Positions 31,747 through 40,296 of a stretch of DNA of 64,000 bases are shown here, one piece after another (positions within the stretch are counted from its first letter, which is position 1; each line of letters starts with the position of its first letter). The notes under the pieces were generated by a model that was not told where the DNA came from, did no database searches, and worked only from the letters and a program-made list of their open reading frames with translations. A program made the translations under genes and the position numbers. This DNA is from Pseudomonas sp. ANT_H12B (GTDB lineage Bacteria; Pseudomonadota; Gammaproteobacteria; Pseudomonadales; Pseudomonadaceae): NCBI RefSeq assembly GCF_008369325.1, contig NZ_VOBI01000001.1:62001-126000 (forward strand), written 5' to 3'.

Positions 31747-33741
31747 TTAAACAGAAATGCGCCAGATCCCGAACGGTTGATTCGCCGGGTCGATCCGCAT
31801 GAATTGGTACTTGCCGTGCCAGGTCCAGCGGTGGCCACTCATCAAGTCTTCACCCTGGGTGCTGGCGTCGTCGGAGAGGCCCATTTCCCACAGTGGCAAT
31901 TCGAAATTCGCTTCCTGCACGTTATGTGGATCAACGCTGATGGCCACCAGAATGAAGTTGCTGCCATCCGCGCTGCGCTTGCCGAAATACAGAATGTTGT
32001 CGTTCCAGGCGTTGTAGACCTTCAAGCCCAAATGAGTCTGCAGCGCCGGGTTTTGCCGACGGATGCGGTTGAGCTGGGCGATTTCGGCAATGATGTTGCC
32101 CGGCGCGTTGAAATCCCTTGGACGAATTTCATACTTCTCGGAATTGAGGTATTCCTCCTTGCCCGGCACCGGCGCTGCTTCACAGAGTTCGAAACCTGAA
32201 TACATGCCCCACAAACCGGAGCCCATGGTCGCGAGCGCCGCACGGATCAGGAAACCTGCGCGGCCCGATTCATGCAGAAAAGCCGGGTTGATGTCCGGTG
32301 TATTAACGAAGAAATTCGGCCGGAAGCATTCGCGCCATGGCGACTCATTCAGCTCCGTGAAGTAGGTCGACAGCTCCACCTTGGTGTTGCGCCAGGTGAA
32401 GTAGGTGTAGCTCTGGGAATAACCGACCTTGCCCAGCCGCGCCATCATCGCCGGGGTTGTAAAGGCCTCGGCCAGGAAAATCACCTCGGGATGCAGCGCC
32501 CGCACATCAGCAATCAGCCACTGCCAGAACGGCAACGGTTTGGTGTGAGGGTTGTCGACGCGAAAGAGCTTCACGCCCTCCTCGACCCAACCCACCACGA
32601 TGTCACGCAATTCGACCCAAAGACTGGGGATCGCGTCCGCGGCATAGAAGTCGACGTTGACGATGTCCTGGTATTTCTTCGGCGGGTTTTCCGCGTATTT
32701 GATCGTGCCGTCCGGCCGCCAGTTGAACCAGCCCGGATGCTGTTCGAGCCACGGGTGATCCTGGGAACACTGAATGGCGAAGTCGAGGGCGATTTCCAGT
32801 CCATGGTTAGCCGCCGCCGCCACGAGCCGCCGGAAATCCTCACGGGTGCCCAGCTGCGAATGAATCGCTTCATGCCCGCCCTCGGCGCTGCCGATGGCAT
32901 ACGGGCTGCCCGGATCGTTCGGCCCGGCCGTCAGAGAATTGTTCGGGCCTTTGCGGTAACTGCGGCCGATCGGGTGGATCGGCGGGAAGTACAGCACGTC
33001 GAATCCCATGTCCTGGATCATCGGCAGTCGTGAATGCACATCGTTGAAGGTGCCATGGCGAGCCGGATCGTCAGTGATCGAACGCGGAAACAATTCATAC
33101 CAACTGGCGAACTGCGCCAGGTCCCGTTCAACATCGAGCGGGTACTCAGGGCTGAGGCTCAGGTATGCACGGAGATCGGCCTCGGCCATCAGGTCGGCGC
33201 TACGCTGGTGCATAAACAGCGCGACCTGTTCGGTTTCGAGCAGTCCCGACAGTTCATGATGCAGCGCTGCCAGTTGCTCACTCAGCTGTCCTTCGGCGCG
33301 TTCGGCCGCTTGCTGGACCATCGTGCGACCTTCCTGCAATTCCAGGCTGATCGGCACTCTGGCGGCGTGTTTCTTCTCCAGCTCATAACAGAAGCTGGCG
33401 CATTGATCGATCCAGGCTTCGATGCAAAACACATAGCGGCCCTGGCGCGTGACCCGGAACTGACCCTGCCAGCCGTTATTGCCCAGCTCGCCCATGACGT
33501 CGCTATGCCAGGCTTCGTCGCCCTCGGCGCGCCAGCGGATGCGTACCGCCAGTTTGTCGTGACCGTCGGCAAACACTTTGCTGGTTACCACCACGTCCTG
33601 CCCCACCACGGCTTTGACGGCAAACTGCCCGCCATCGAGGGTCGGCATGGTGTTTTCAATCGCGATGCGCGGCAGCAATAAGGCCTGCGACAGCGGCATG
33701 TGAGGGTTGTAGTTAAGCTCTGTCGGTTTTTCAGCAGTCAT
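31747..33741 (-). CDS. glgE: Alpha-1,4-glucan:maltose-1-phosphate maltosyltransferase
   Basis: 664 residues from ATG 33741 (MTAEKPTELNYNP), chosen because AAAGGAGA lies just upstream; a longer frame from 33804 has no such signal. GlgE adds maltosyl units from maltose 1-phosphate to glucan. The N-terminal beta domain (VAVRIRWRAEGDEAWH-type, residues 30-110) and dimerising helices precede the GH13 barrel: VLYFPPIHPIGRSYRKGPNN, LFRVDNPHTKPLPFWQWL with the nucleophile Asp, VIFLAEAFTTPAMM with the acid Glu, and FFVNTPDINP in place of the usual HD motif, as in the family. First gene of the operon with treS and glgB; the gap to treS is filled by a repeat. An AlgU-type promoter is upstream. Confidence 0.95.
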   Translation of the reverse strand: MTAEKPTELNYNPHMPLSQALLLPRIAIENTMPTLDGGQFAVKAVVGQDVVVTSKVFADGHDKLAVRIRWRAEGDEAWHSDVMGELGNNGWQGQFRVTRQGRYVFCIEAWIDQCASFCYELEKKHAARVPISLELQEGRTMVQQAAERAEGQLSEQLAALHHELSGLLETEQVALFMHQRSADLMAEADLRAYLSLSPEYPLDVERDLAQFASWYELFPRSITDDPARHGTFNDVHSRLPMIQDMGFDVLYFPPIHPIGRSYRKGPNNSLTAGPNDPGSPYAIGSAEGGHEAIHSQLGTREDFRRLVAAAANHGLEIALDFAIQCSQDHPWLEQHPGWFNWRPDGTIKYAENPPKKYQDIVNVDFYAADAIPSLWVELRDIVVGWVEEGVKLFRVDNPHTKPLPFWQWLIADVRALHPEVIFLAEAFTTPAMMARLGKVGYSQSYTYFTWRNTKVELSTYFTELNESPWRECFRPNFFVNTPDINPAFLHESGRAGFLIRAALATMGSGLWGMYSGFELCEAAPVPGKEEYLNSEKYEIRPRDFNAPGNIIAEIAQLNRIRRQNPALQTHLGLKVYNAWNDNILYFGKRSADGSNFILVAISVDPHNVQEANFELPLWEMGLSDDASTQGEDLMSGHRWTWHGKYQFMRIDPANQPFGIWRISV

Positions 33742-33810
33742 CGAGCATCTCTCCTTTACGCCCCATGGACGCTCTTGTGTCTGGTATTCCTTGAATAAAC
33801 TCACTTAGGT

Positions 33811-33838
33811 TCCGAGCGACAGGTGCCGGTAAAAGTTC
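33811..33838 (-). promoter_or_regulatory. AlgU (sigma-22, RpoE-type) promoter for glgE-treS-glgB
   Basis: The minus strand reads GAACTT, 17 bases, TCGGA. The AlgU consensus is GAACTT-N16/17-TCTGA, so 10 of 11 positions match at the right spacing. It ends about 70 bases before the glgE start. AlgU governs envelope and osmotic stress genes in Pseudomonas, which fits trehalose and glucan synthesis. Confidence 0.65.
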
Positions 33839-33937
33839 ACGAGGATTTGCCTGTGTCTTCGGGGGAATCAATTCCTTTGCGCGGCGGTCAACTCACTTAA
33901 GCACGACTTGCGCCATCTGCCACTGGAGGCTTTGACA

Positions 33938-34105
33938 ATGAGTATTCCGATTCCGGCCGAAACACCCGATCCGAACATCGACAACCCGTCAGTTCCAGAG
34001 ACCGAGCCTGAACCGGTGCCAGAGCGAGACCCGCCGGGCACCACCCCGCCGCCGCGTGAAGAGCCGCCAGAGACGATGCCGCCGGTGATTGTTACGCCGG
34101 AGTAA
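33938..34105 (+). CDS. Small proline/glutamate-rich protein
   Basis: 55 residues starting MSIPIPAETPDPN, with GGAGG 8 bases before the ATG. About a third of residues are Pro and another fifth Glu or Asp (ETEPEPVPERDPPGTTPPP). There is no signal peptide or membrane segment, and it must be disordered. It is divergent from glgE and ends 11 bases before the convergent MgtC gene. Similar short acidic Pro-rich proteins occur in Pseudomonas without known function. The clean ribosome binding site is the main reason to accept it. Confidence 0.65.
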   Translation: MSIPIPAETPDPNIDNPSVPETEPEPVPERDPPGTTPPPREEPPETMPPVIVTPE

Positions 34106-34116
34106 TGATCGTGCTG

Positions 34117-34626
34117 CTACGGCTTACTGTCCTGATCGTCCTTTTCAAGCATCTTCACAACCCTCGGCATCGCGCTAAGGATGGCCAGCGCCAAAAACGT
34201 ACTGAACACCGCCGTCGCCTCTCGCCCCATTCCGGCCGAAACGCCAATCGCGGCGGTCATCCACAACCCGGCGGCGGTGGTCAGGCCTTTGACATGACCC
34301 TCATCGCCTTCAGTGTTCTTGAGTATCGTCCCGGCACCCAGAAAGCCGATCCCTGCGATCACGCCCTGCACAACCCGGCTCATGGCGTCGGCCTGGGAGC
34401 CGGACATCTGCGGCACCAGCACAAACAGCGCCGCACCTAAAGCCACGAGCATGTGCGTGCGCACCCCGGCGGCCTTGCCCTTTTGTTCGCGCTCGAAACC
34501 AAGAATCCCGCCCAGCAGCGCGGCCATCAGCAAGCGCACGGTAATGCGCGTGAGTTGCGAGGCGTCGCCAATGTCGGCGAACTCTGCTCGCAGCGTCACC
34601 CAAACCTCATGCCACCAGGCGTTCAT
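34117..34626 (-). CDS. MgtC/SapB family membrane protein
   Basis: 169 residues from ATG 34626 (MNAWWHEVWVTLRAEF), with AAGGA upstream; a longer frame to 34686 has no start signal. The MgtC signature is visible: RLLMAALLGGILGFEREQKG, AGVRTHMLVALGAALFVLVP, VVQGVIAGIGFLGAGTILKN and GLTTAAGLWMTAAIGVSAGM. It has four or five membrane segments and no long cytoplasmic C-terminal domain, so it is a SapB/YhiD-type short form. MgtC proteins are linked to magnesium limitation and ATP synthase regulation. No magnesium riboswitch was recognised upstream. Confidence 0.92.
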   Translation of the reverse strand: MNAWWHEVWVTLRAEFADIGDASQLTRITVRLLMAALLGGILGFEREQKGKAAGVRTHMLVALGAALFVLVPQMSGSQADAMSRVVQGVIAGIGFLGAGTILKNTEGDEGHVKGLTTAAGLWMTAAIGVSAGMGREATAVFSTFLALAILSAMPRVVKMLEKDDQDSKP

Positions 34627-34759
34627 GGTTGTTGTCCTTGTCAGGTTGTTAGAGGGTGGACCGCGCCGACCATTAATCGGTTGCACAGAACGATGTCCGC
34701 CGGGCGCGTCCTAACACTGTAGAACCCGCAGCAAAACCCGCAGAAAAAAGGATATCTCC

Positions 34760-34993
34760 ATGACAGTGCGCATCGAAAACCAGACCTGTTTCTTCACTAC
34801 CGAAAACGGCGAAGAAATTCGTCTGTGTCCCGACGTCACCATCATCACCGACTCGGAAAAAGCAATGTCGGCGGTGGACGTCAACGGCCAGCGCGTTTAC
34901 ATCACCGAAGCAGAAGCCGACGCATTGACCGTAGCAGGCGCAGTCGACGGTCGTAAGCATTTGAAGGAAACCGACAGTGATTCGGTGATTTGA
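34760..34993 (+). CDS. DUF3203 family small protein
   Basis: 77 residues, acidic. The pattern RIENQTCFFTTENGEEIRLC, then a VTIITDSEKAMSAVDVNGQR stretch and VYITEAEADALTVAGAVDGR, agrees with the DUF3203 family, which appears confined to Pseudomonas. No function is known to me. AAAGGATAT precedes the ATG. It is divergent from the MgtC gene and separate from ccoG. Confidence 0.8.
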   Translation: MTVRIENQTCFFTTENGEEIRLCPDVTIITDSEKAMSAVDVNGQRVYITEAEADALTVAGAVDGRKHLKETDSDSVI

Positions 34994-35188
34994 CTGTCCT
35001 GGATCAACAACAGCCGCTAGCGCCTGATATAGGCGCCTGTAGCCTGCTGCGCGGAGTGCATCAACTTGTCGCAGGTAGCGGATCAACACCCATCTGATCC
35101 GCTTTTTATTGCAATAGCTGAGTCTGTTATGCAAACAGATCGCCGCTCATAGTGCTCACGCCTGATGGAGGCTGATGAGCGAAAGACC
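34994..35188. other. Intergenic region upstream of ccoG
   Basis: 195 bases. GCGCCT at 35020-35025 and AGGCGC at 35031-35036 form a hairpin that may end the DUF3203 transcript, though without a T-run. No FNR/Anr box (TTGAT-N4-ATCAA) was found, although ccoG genes are often Anr-controlled. Confidence 0.4.
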
Positions 35189-36619
35189 ATGAGCAATAGA
35201 ATCCCCGCCCGAATCGTTGAAAGTGCCCCTGTAGTGCAGAGCTATGAGCCTTCGCGTCCAAAGATGAAGGCCAAGTCCAGCGACAACCTGATCCATACCC
35301 GCAGCTTCACCGGCCTCTTTAGGACCTTGCGCATGAGCGGCGCGGGGTTTCTGTTTTTGCTGTTCTTCGGCACGGTATGGTTGAACTGGGGCGGCCGCCA
35401 GGCGGTGCTTTGGGATCTTTCCGAAAGCAAATTCCACATCTTCGGCGCCACCTTCTGGCCGCAGGATTTCATCCTGCTCTCGGCGCTGTTGATCATTGCC
35501 GCGTTTGGCCTGTTTGCGATCACCGTGTTTGCCGGGCGGGTCTGGTGCGGCTACACCTGTCCACAGAGTTCCTGGACGTGGATCTTCATGTGGTGCGAGA
35601 AGCTCACCGAGGGCGAACGCAACCAGCGGATCAAGCTGCAAGCCGCACCCTGGGGCCTGAACAAACTCATGCGCCGCTCGGCCAAGCACACGTTGTGGCT
35701 GGCCATCAGCCTGCTGACCGGCCTGACCTTCGTCGGTTATTTCACACCGATCCGGCCGCTGGCCGAAGAGCTGCTGACCTTGCAGATGGGTGGGGTCAGC
35801 CTGTTCTGGGTGCTGTTTTTCACCGGCGCCACCTACATCAATGCCGGCTGGCTGCGTGAAGCGGTGTGCATGCACATGTGCCCGTATGCACGGTTTCAGA
35901 GCGTGATGTTCGACAAAGACACCCTGACCATTTCCTACGACGTGGTCCGCGGCGAAAACCGTGGCCCGCGCAAACGTGACGTGGCACCGGTTGAAGTGGG
36001 CCTGGGTGATTGCATCGACTGCCAACTCTGCGTGCAAGTCTGCCCAACCGGCATCGACATCCGCGACGGCTTGCAGATGGAGTGCATCGGTTGCGCCGCG
36101 TGCATCGACGCCTGTGATTCGATCATGGACAAAATGGGTTATGCCCGCGGGTTGATCAGCTATACCTCGGAGCACGAGTTGCAGGGCGGCAAGACTCACC
36201 TGTTGCGGCCGCGACTGATCGGCTACACCGCGGTGCTGCTGGTGATGATTGGTGCGCTTGCCCTGGCGCTGGTGGAACGGCCGATGGTCTCATTGGACGT
36301 GAGCAAGGATCGCGGTCTGTTCCGCGAAAACAGTCAGGGGCAGATCGAAAACATCTATAGCCTGAAGGTCATCAACAAGACTCAGCAACGTCAGGACTAT
36401 CGTCTGACCCTGGTCGACGGTGACGGCTTCCAGTTGCAAGGCAAGACAGAGTTGAGCCTGGCCCCCGGTGAAATTGTCGATGTGCCGGTGTCGGTGGCGA
36501 TGACCATCGAACGGCCGAGCAGCAGCTCCCAAAGCATCAGCTTCAAGATTGTCGACAGTGATGAAGCGGACATTTACAGCATGGCGAACAGTCGCTTTGT
36601 TGCACCGATGAATCGATGA
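35189..36619 (+). CDS. ccoG: Cytochrome c oxidase accessory protein (cbb3 assembly)
   Basis: 476 residues from ATG 35189 (MSNRIPARIVES). CcoG is a membrane-bound iron-sulfur protein that reduces copper for cbb3 oxidase assembly. After a TM segment (LFLLFFGTVWLNWGG) comes the NapH-like part with CGYTCPQSSWTWIFM near residue 119. Two 4Fe-4S motifs follow: CIDCQLCVQVCPTGIDI and CIGCAACIDACD near residues 275-310. The C-terminal half has another TM helix and an Ig-like periplasmic domain ending VAPMNR. It stands alone here, away from ccoNOQP, so this may be a second copy in the genome. Confidence 0.93.
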   Translation: MSNRIPARIVESAPVVQSYEPSRPKMKAKSSDNLIHTRSFTGLFRTLRMSGAGFLFLLFFGTVWLNWGGRQAVLWDLSESKFHIFGATFWPQDFILLSALLIIAAFGLFAITVFAGRVWCGYTCPQSSWTWIFMWCEKLTEGERNQRIKLQAAPWGLNKLMRRSAKHTLWLAISLLTGLTFVGYFTPIRPLAEELLTLQMGGVSLFWVLFFTGATYINAGWLREAVCMHMCPYARFQSVMFDKDTLTISYDVVRGENRGPRKRDVAPVEVGLGDCIDCQLCVQVCPTGIDIRDGLQMECIGCAACIDACDSIMDKMGYARGLISYTSEHELQGGKTHLLRPRLIGYTAVLLVMIGALALALVERPMVSLDVSKDRGLFRENSQGQIENIYSLKVINKTQQRQDYRLTLVDGDGFQLQGKTELSLAPGEIVDVPVSVAMTIERPSSSSQSISFKIVDSDEADIYSMANSRFVAPMNR

Positions 36620-36689
36620 TCCCTTAGACTGCGGTGCTCGCGAATGAAGGCGACTCGGTCTTCCAGAATAAAATCAATCCGGCCCCTAG

Positions 36690-38105
36690 ATGAAACGCTA
36701 CGAAAAATTCGCCGACGACATCGCTGAACTGATCCGCTCCGGCGTCCTTGGCCCCGGCCAACGCGTGCCATCGGTGCGCTACGCCAGCCAGACTTACGGG
36801 GTCAGCCCATCGACGGTGTTCCAGGCCTATTACCTGCTTGAACGCCGTGGGCTGATCCGCGCTCGACCGCGCTCCGGCTACTTCGTTAACACCCACGCGC
36901 CGAGCCCGTTTTCAGAGCCGGTCATCAGCAGCCAGGTCAGCGAATCCACTGAGGTCGACGTCAGCGAACTGGTGTTCTCGGTGCTCGACTCGATCAAGGA
37001 CCCGAACACCGTGCCCTTCGGCTCGGCGTTCCCCAGCCCTACCCTGTTTCCACTGCAACGGTTGTCCCGCTCCCTGGCCAGTGCCGCCCGGGACATGGAC
37101 CCGCGCATGGTGGTCACCGACATGTCGCCGGGCAACCCGCAATTGCGTCGCCAGATCGCCCTGCGCTACATGGTTGGCGGCCTGATGCTGCCCATGGAAG
37201 AACTGCTGATCACCAACGGTGCCCTCGAAGCCCTGAACCTGTGCCTGCAAGCGGTGACCGAACCCGGCGACCTGGTGGCCATCGAAGCGCCGGCGTTCTA
37301 TGCCTGCCTGCAAGTGCTGGAACGGTTGAAACTCAAAGCCGTGGAAATCCCCGTGCACCCGCGCGATGGCATCGACCTTGGTGTACTCGCGCAAACCCTG
37401 GAGCGGCATCCGATCAAGGCTGTCTGGTGCATGACCAGCTTCCAGAACCCGATGGGCGCCACCATGCCCGAGGCGAAAAAGCGGGAACTGGTGGAGCTGT
37501 TGCGCAGCCATCAGGTGCCGCTGATCGAAGATGATGTCTACGCCGAACTCTATTACGGTCAACAGGCGCCAAAGCCGGCCAAGGCCTTCGACACCGAAGG
37601 GCTGGTGATGCATTGCGGCTCCTTCGCCAAAAGCCTGGCCCCCGGCTACCGTATCGGCTGGGTCGCCGCCGGACGCTATGCGCAGAAGATCGAACGACTG
37701 AAACTCATGACCTCGCTCTGCGCCTCGATGCCGGCCCAGGCTGCCATCGCCGATTACCTGCAACATGGAGGCTACGATCGCCACCTGCGCAAGCTGCGTT
37801 ATGCCCTTGAAGAACAGCAAAGCGCGATGCTCGCGGCCATTGCCCGCTACTTCCCGGCGCAAACCCGCGTCAGCCAGCCGGCTGGCGGCTACTTTTTGTG
37901 GCTGGAGTTGCCGGCGCAGATGGACTCGTTGAAGTTGTTTCAGATGGCATTGGCCCAGGGCATCAGCATCGCGCCGGGGCCGATTTTTTCACCGACGCAA
38001 AGGTTCAGGAACTGTATTCGGTTGAATTACGGAAGCCCATGGGATGAGGCTGCGGAGAAGGCGATGGAGACGTTGGGGCGGATTGTGCGTTCGTTAGTGT
38101 TATGA
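36690..38105 (+). CDS. MocR-type regulator (GntR HTH plus aminotransferase fold)
   Basis: 471 residues. Residues 1-75 are a GntR winged helix (RSGVLGPGQRVPSVRYASQT, then YGVSPSTVFQAYYLLERRGL). The rest is a fold type I PLP domain: ITNGALEALNLCLQA, AIEAPAFYACLQVLE, MTSFQNPMGATMP, PLIEDDVYAEL and GSFAKSLAPGYRIGW with the PLP lysine. MocR proteins sense amino acids or pyridoxal phosphate derivatives through the PLP domain. The target gene is not obvious; neighbours are ccoG and an AT-rich island. A strong terminator follows 26 bases after the stop. Confidence 0.93.
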   Translation: MKRYEKFADDIAELIRSGVLGPGQRVPSVRYASQTYGVSPSTVFQAYYLLERRGLIRARPRSGYFVNTHAPSPFSEPVISSQVSESTEVDVSELVFSVLDSIKDPNTVPFGSAFPSPTLFPLQRLSRSLASAARDMDPRMVVTDMSPGNPQLRRQIALRYMVGGLMLPMEELLITNGALEALNLCLQAVTEPGDLVAIEAPAFYACLQVLERLKLKAVEIPVHPRDGIDLGVLAQTLERHPIKAVWCMTSFQNPMGATMPEAKKRELVELLRSHQVPLIEDDVYAELYYGQQAPKPAKAFDTEGLVMHCGSFAKSLAPGYRIGWVAAGRYAQKIERLKLMTSLCASMPAQAAIADYLQHGGYDRHLRKLRYALEEQQSAMLAAIARYFPAQTRVSQPAGGYFLWLELPAQMDSLKLFQMALAQGISIAPGPIFSPTQRFRNCIRLNYGSPWDEAAEKAMETLGRIVRSLVL

Positions 38106-38131
38106 ATTGAGAAAAGCTTCAATAAAAAAAT

Positions 38132-38159
38132 CCTGCCAGCAGAAGCTGGCAGGACTTTT
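38132..38159 (+). terminator. Rho-independent terminator
   Basis: CCTGCCAGC, AGAA, GCTGGCAGG forms a perfect 9-bp stem (38132-38153) followed by ACTTTTC. Seven A residues precede the stem, so it can also act on the minus strand, for the gene ending at 38274. Confidence 0.92.
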
Positions 38160-38273
38160 CTGAAAGATCGTTTGCAACTTGCCCGAAATGACCAGGCACA
38201 GCACCGGACTAAAATTATTTAACAATAAGGATCGATATTATTCGCCAGGCTGTTTTTTAATTATTTCCCACAC

Positions 38274-38942
38274 TCAGCCAATGTCGCTCAATTCCATAAC
38301 ACCAGCACCTCTGACCTCTACGTAAAACTGCACAGCCTGCGGATCCCAAACCACATGATCACTTCGCACAAATGTGTCAGCAAAATATTGCTGCCCTTCA
38401 TTTTCAAGATTTCCTTTATTTTTGTAGAGATAAGTCGGGCCGCCTATCTTGTTTTCTATCGCATTTAATACTGCAAAAACGGTGGTATTTTCCAGTAATC
38501 TCACACTTACATCGATTGCCGACTTCCTATCGACATTCAACATTCGCACAACATCCGGAGAGACCTTCTCAAGGTAAAACCGGGAAGGACTACCCTCTTT
38601 CAGCACTACGAGATTACGAGTTGATTGCTCTTCGCCGTAGGTATTCTGTATATTTTCCATGCTTAGAAAATACCCATAAAACTTACCGGGTGTTGCAACA
38701 CGCAACGTATAGCGATCATCTTCCGAACGAAAGTGAATCAATAAAGGCTCGTCCTTTTCCTTATCGGCAACCGTCAGGAACCCGCCTTCACTATGCAGCT
38801 GACGACTATACTCCGCACGTTGAGCGGGCGTCAGGCGTGGTCGCTTCAGCCTGTTCTCCATGAGTTGATAATTCAACACCAAAGGTTTTCCTTCAAGGAA
38901 AAGATTGGCAATCATCGACTTGCTTTCATCTTCCGCATTCAT
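38274..38942 (-). CDS. Hypothetical protein in an AT-rich island
   Basis: 222 residues, no signal peptide, no membrane segment and no family I recognise. AGGGA lies about 9 bases before the ATG. The sequence is polar with alternating strand-like stretches (GGFLTVADKEKDEPLLIHF, RYTLRVATPGKFYGYFLSM, STRNLVVLKEGSPSRFYLEK), suggesting a beta-rich domain. The last third contains FVRSDHVVWDPQAVQFYVEV. Base composition is clearly lower in GC than neighbours, so it is probably acquired. A 60-residue gene lies 46 bases upstream on the same strand. Confidence 0.75.
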   Translation of the reverse strand: MNAEDESKSMIANLFLEGKPLVLNYQLMENRLKRPRLTPAQRAEYSRQLHSEGGFLTVADKEKDEPLLIHFRSEDDRYTLRVATPGKFYGYFLSMENIQNTYGEEQSTRNLVVLKEGSPSRFYLEKVSPDVVRMLNVDRKSAIDVSVRLLENTTVFAVLNAIENKIGGPTYLYKNKGNLENEGQQYFADTFVRSDHVVWDPQAVQFYVEVRGAGVMELSDIG

Positions 38943-38988
38943 TTAAATATATCCCTATGTGATATTTGGCATCCTGCCGGCAGACCGC

Positions 38989-39171
38989 TTAGTTTGCAGC
39001 GACATCAGACTCTTCAATCACGTCACGCTTGCGTCGCTCCAGAACCATCTTGTCGGCAAGATTGGCTACATTTACGTATTCTTGAGGAGACGTCAATGCG
39101 GAAAAATTACTATAAATATAATTCAGCACCACACCATCCCAAAAAGCAACTTCATCCTTATAAAGATCCAT
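38989..39171 (-). CDS. Small hypothetical protein, partner of the gene at 38274
   Basis: 60 residues (MDLYKDEVAFWDGVVLNYIY...IEESDVAAN), acidic to neutral, mostly helical by eye. GGAG is 8 bases before the ATG, which supports translation. It is AT-rich like the following gene and probably forms a two-gene unit with it. I do not recognise the family. A small-plus-larger pair in an acquired island could be toxin and antidote, effector and chaperone, or a phage remnant, but nothing here decides this. Confidence 0.6.
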   Translation of the reverse strand: MDLYKDEVAFWDGVVLNYIYSNFSALTSPQEYVNVANLADKMVLERRKRDVIEESDVAAN

Positions 39172-39456
39172 ACCATATACTCCGTTATTTTATTTAAATA
39201 ATTCGCCTCTTGCGAATCAGGCAAAAGAATAAGCAGTTCTTTTTTGAAGCTCAATAGTCATACACCACAAACACAATACAGAGCGTGTCAAAAACTAAAA
39301 ACACTTCAAAGATCATAAAGAACAACGCGCCTTAAGATACAAGGCGCGCCAACTTGAGAAACAGCAATTAAGGACGGGATAACTTTATAGCTAAAACAGT
39401 GATTTATTTTCGAGCCTGATCAACTCGATGATACTCAGGCATTCCAGGCGCCCGTT
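39172..39456. other. AT-rich intergenic region
   Basis: 285 bases, AT-rich, upstream of the two-gene island unit and downstream of the SDR gene. It should contain the island promoter. Apart from the hairpin at 39326-39348 I see nothing in it. Confidence 0.4.
39326..39348 (-). terminator. Probable terminator of the SDR gene
   Basis: CGCGCCTT, 7-base loop, AAGGCGCG. On the minus strand it is followed by TTGTTCTTTATGATCTTT. It is 109 bases beyond the SDR stop. Confidence 0.55.
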
Positions 39457-40203
39457 TCAGCGCCCGCCGCCCAAATCAACAAAAGTCCCCGTCGCATACG
39501 ACGCCTTGTCCGACAGCAACCAGACAATCGCCTCAGCCACTTCATCCGGCCGTCCACCCCGCGCCATGGGAATCGCGGATTCCAGCTTGCTGACCCGATC
39601 CGGATCACCGCTCAGCGCATGGAAATCGGTATAGATGTAACCAGGACGCACGGCGTTGACGCGGATGCCTTCGCCGGCCACTTCCTTGGATAAACCTATG
39701 GTGAACGTATCCAGCGCACCCTTGGAGGCCGCGTAGTCGACGTATTCACTTGGGGCGCCCAGACGTGAAGCGACCGATGACACATTGACGATGCTGCCGC
39801 CCTGCCCGCCATGCTTGGGCGACATGCGCAGGATCGCGTGTTTGGCGCAGAGGATCGGCGCCAGGACGTTGGTTCTGAGGATTTTGAGAATGCGGAACTC
39901 AGACATTTCGTCGACCCGGGACTTGTGCCCGACGGTGCCGGCGTTGTTCACCAGTGCCGTGACCCGGCCCAACTCAGTGTCCACGCGGTGGAACAGCGCG
40001 ATCACTTCATCTTCGATGCTGACGTCAGCACGCACTGCGATGGCTTGGGCGCCGAGGGCGCGGACTTGCTCCAGCACCGTTTGCGCAGCGGATTCGTCGG
40101 CCAGGTAGTTGATGCAGATCCGATAGCCTTGTTCGGCGGCCAACAGGGCTGTGGCGGCACCGATGCCGCGGCTGCCGCCGGTGATGACGATGACTTTGTC
40201 CAT
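39457..40203 (-). CDS. Short-chain dehydrogenase/reductase (SDR)
   Basis: 248 residues, classical SDR. The NAD(P) site is VIVITGGSRGIGAATALLAA (residues 4-23), followed by NNAG near residue 88, NVSSVAS with the catalytic Ser near 143, and YVDYAASKG with Tyr and Lys near 158-162. VRPGYIYTDFH and ATGTFVDLGGGR end it as in many SDR proteins; the closest I recall is E. coli YgfF. The substrate is unknown. It is not in an evident operon. Confidence 0.93.
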   Translation of the reverse strand: MDKVIVITGGSRGIGAATALLAAEQGYRICINYLADESAAQTVLEQVRALGAQAIAVRADVSIEDEVIALFHRVDTELGRVTALVNNAGTVGHKSRVDEMSEFRILKILRTNVLAPILCAKHAILRMSPKHGGQGGSIVNVSSVASRLGAPSEYVDYAASKGALDTFTIGLSKEVAGEGIRVNAVRPGYIYTDFHALSGDPDRVSKLESAIPMARGGRPDEVAEAIVWLLSDKASYATGTFVDLGGGR

Positions 40204-40296
40204 GCAAGCTTTCCCCTATTCCAAGCGTAAGCAGTCGGGGCCAAGAATAACCGCCATCGCTGGCTTTTGCATGGGCTCACATCAATCACATTGCTT

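Noticed and set aside
33798..33899. Direct repeat AACTCACTTA at 33798 and 33890 as a regulator site between glgE and the Pro-rich gene
   Set aside because: Only 10 bases, two copies and no symmetry; could be chance. The AlgU-type match is a better explanation of regulation.
38274..39171. Calling the two island genes a toxin-antitoxin or effector-immunity pair
   Set aside because: Size and arrangement allow it, but no motif supports it, so they are left as unknown.
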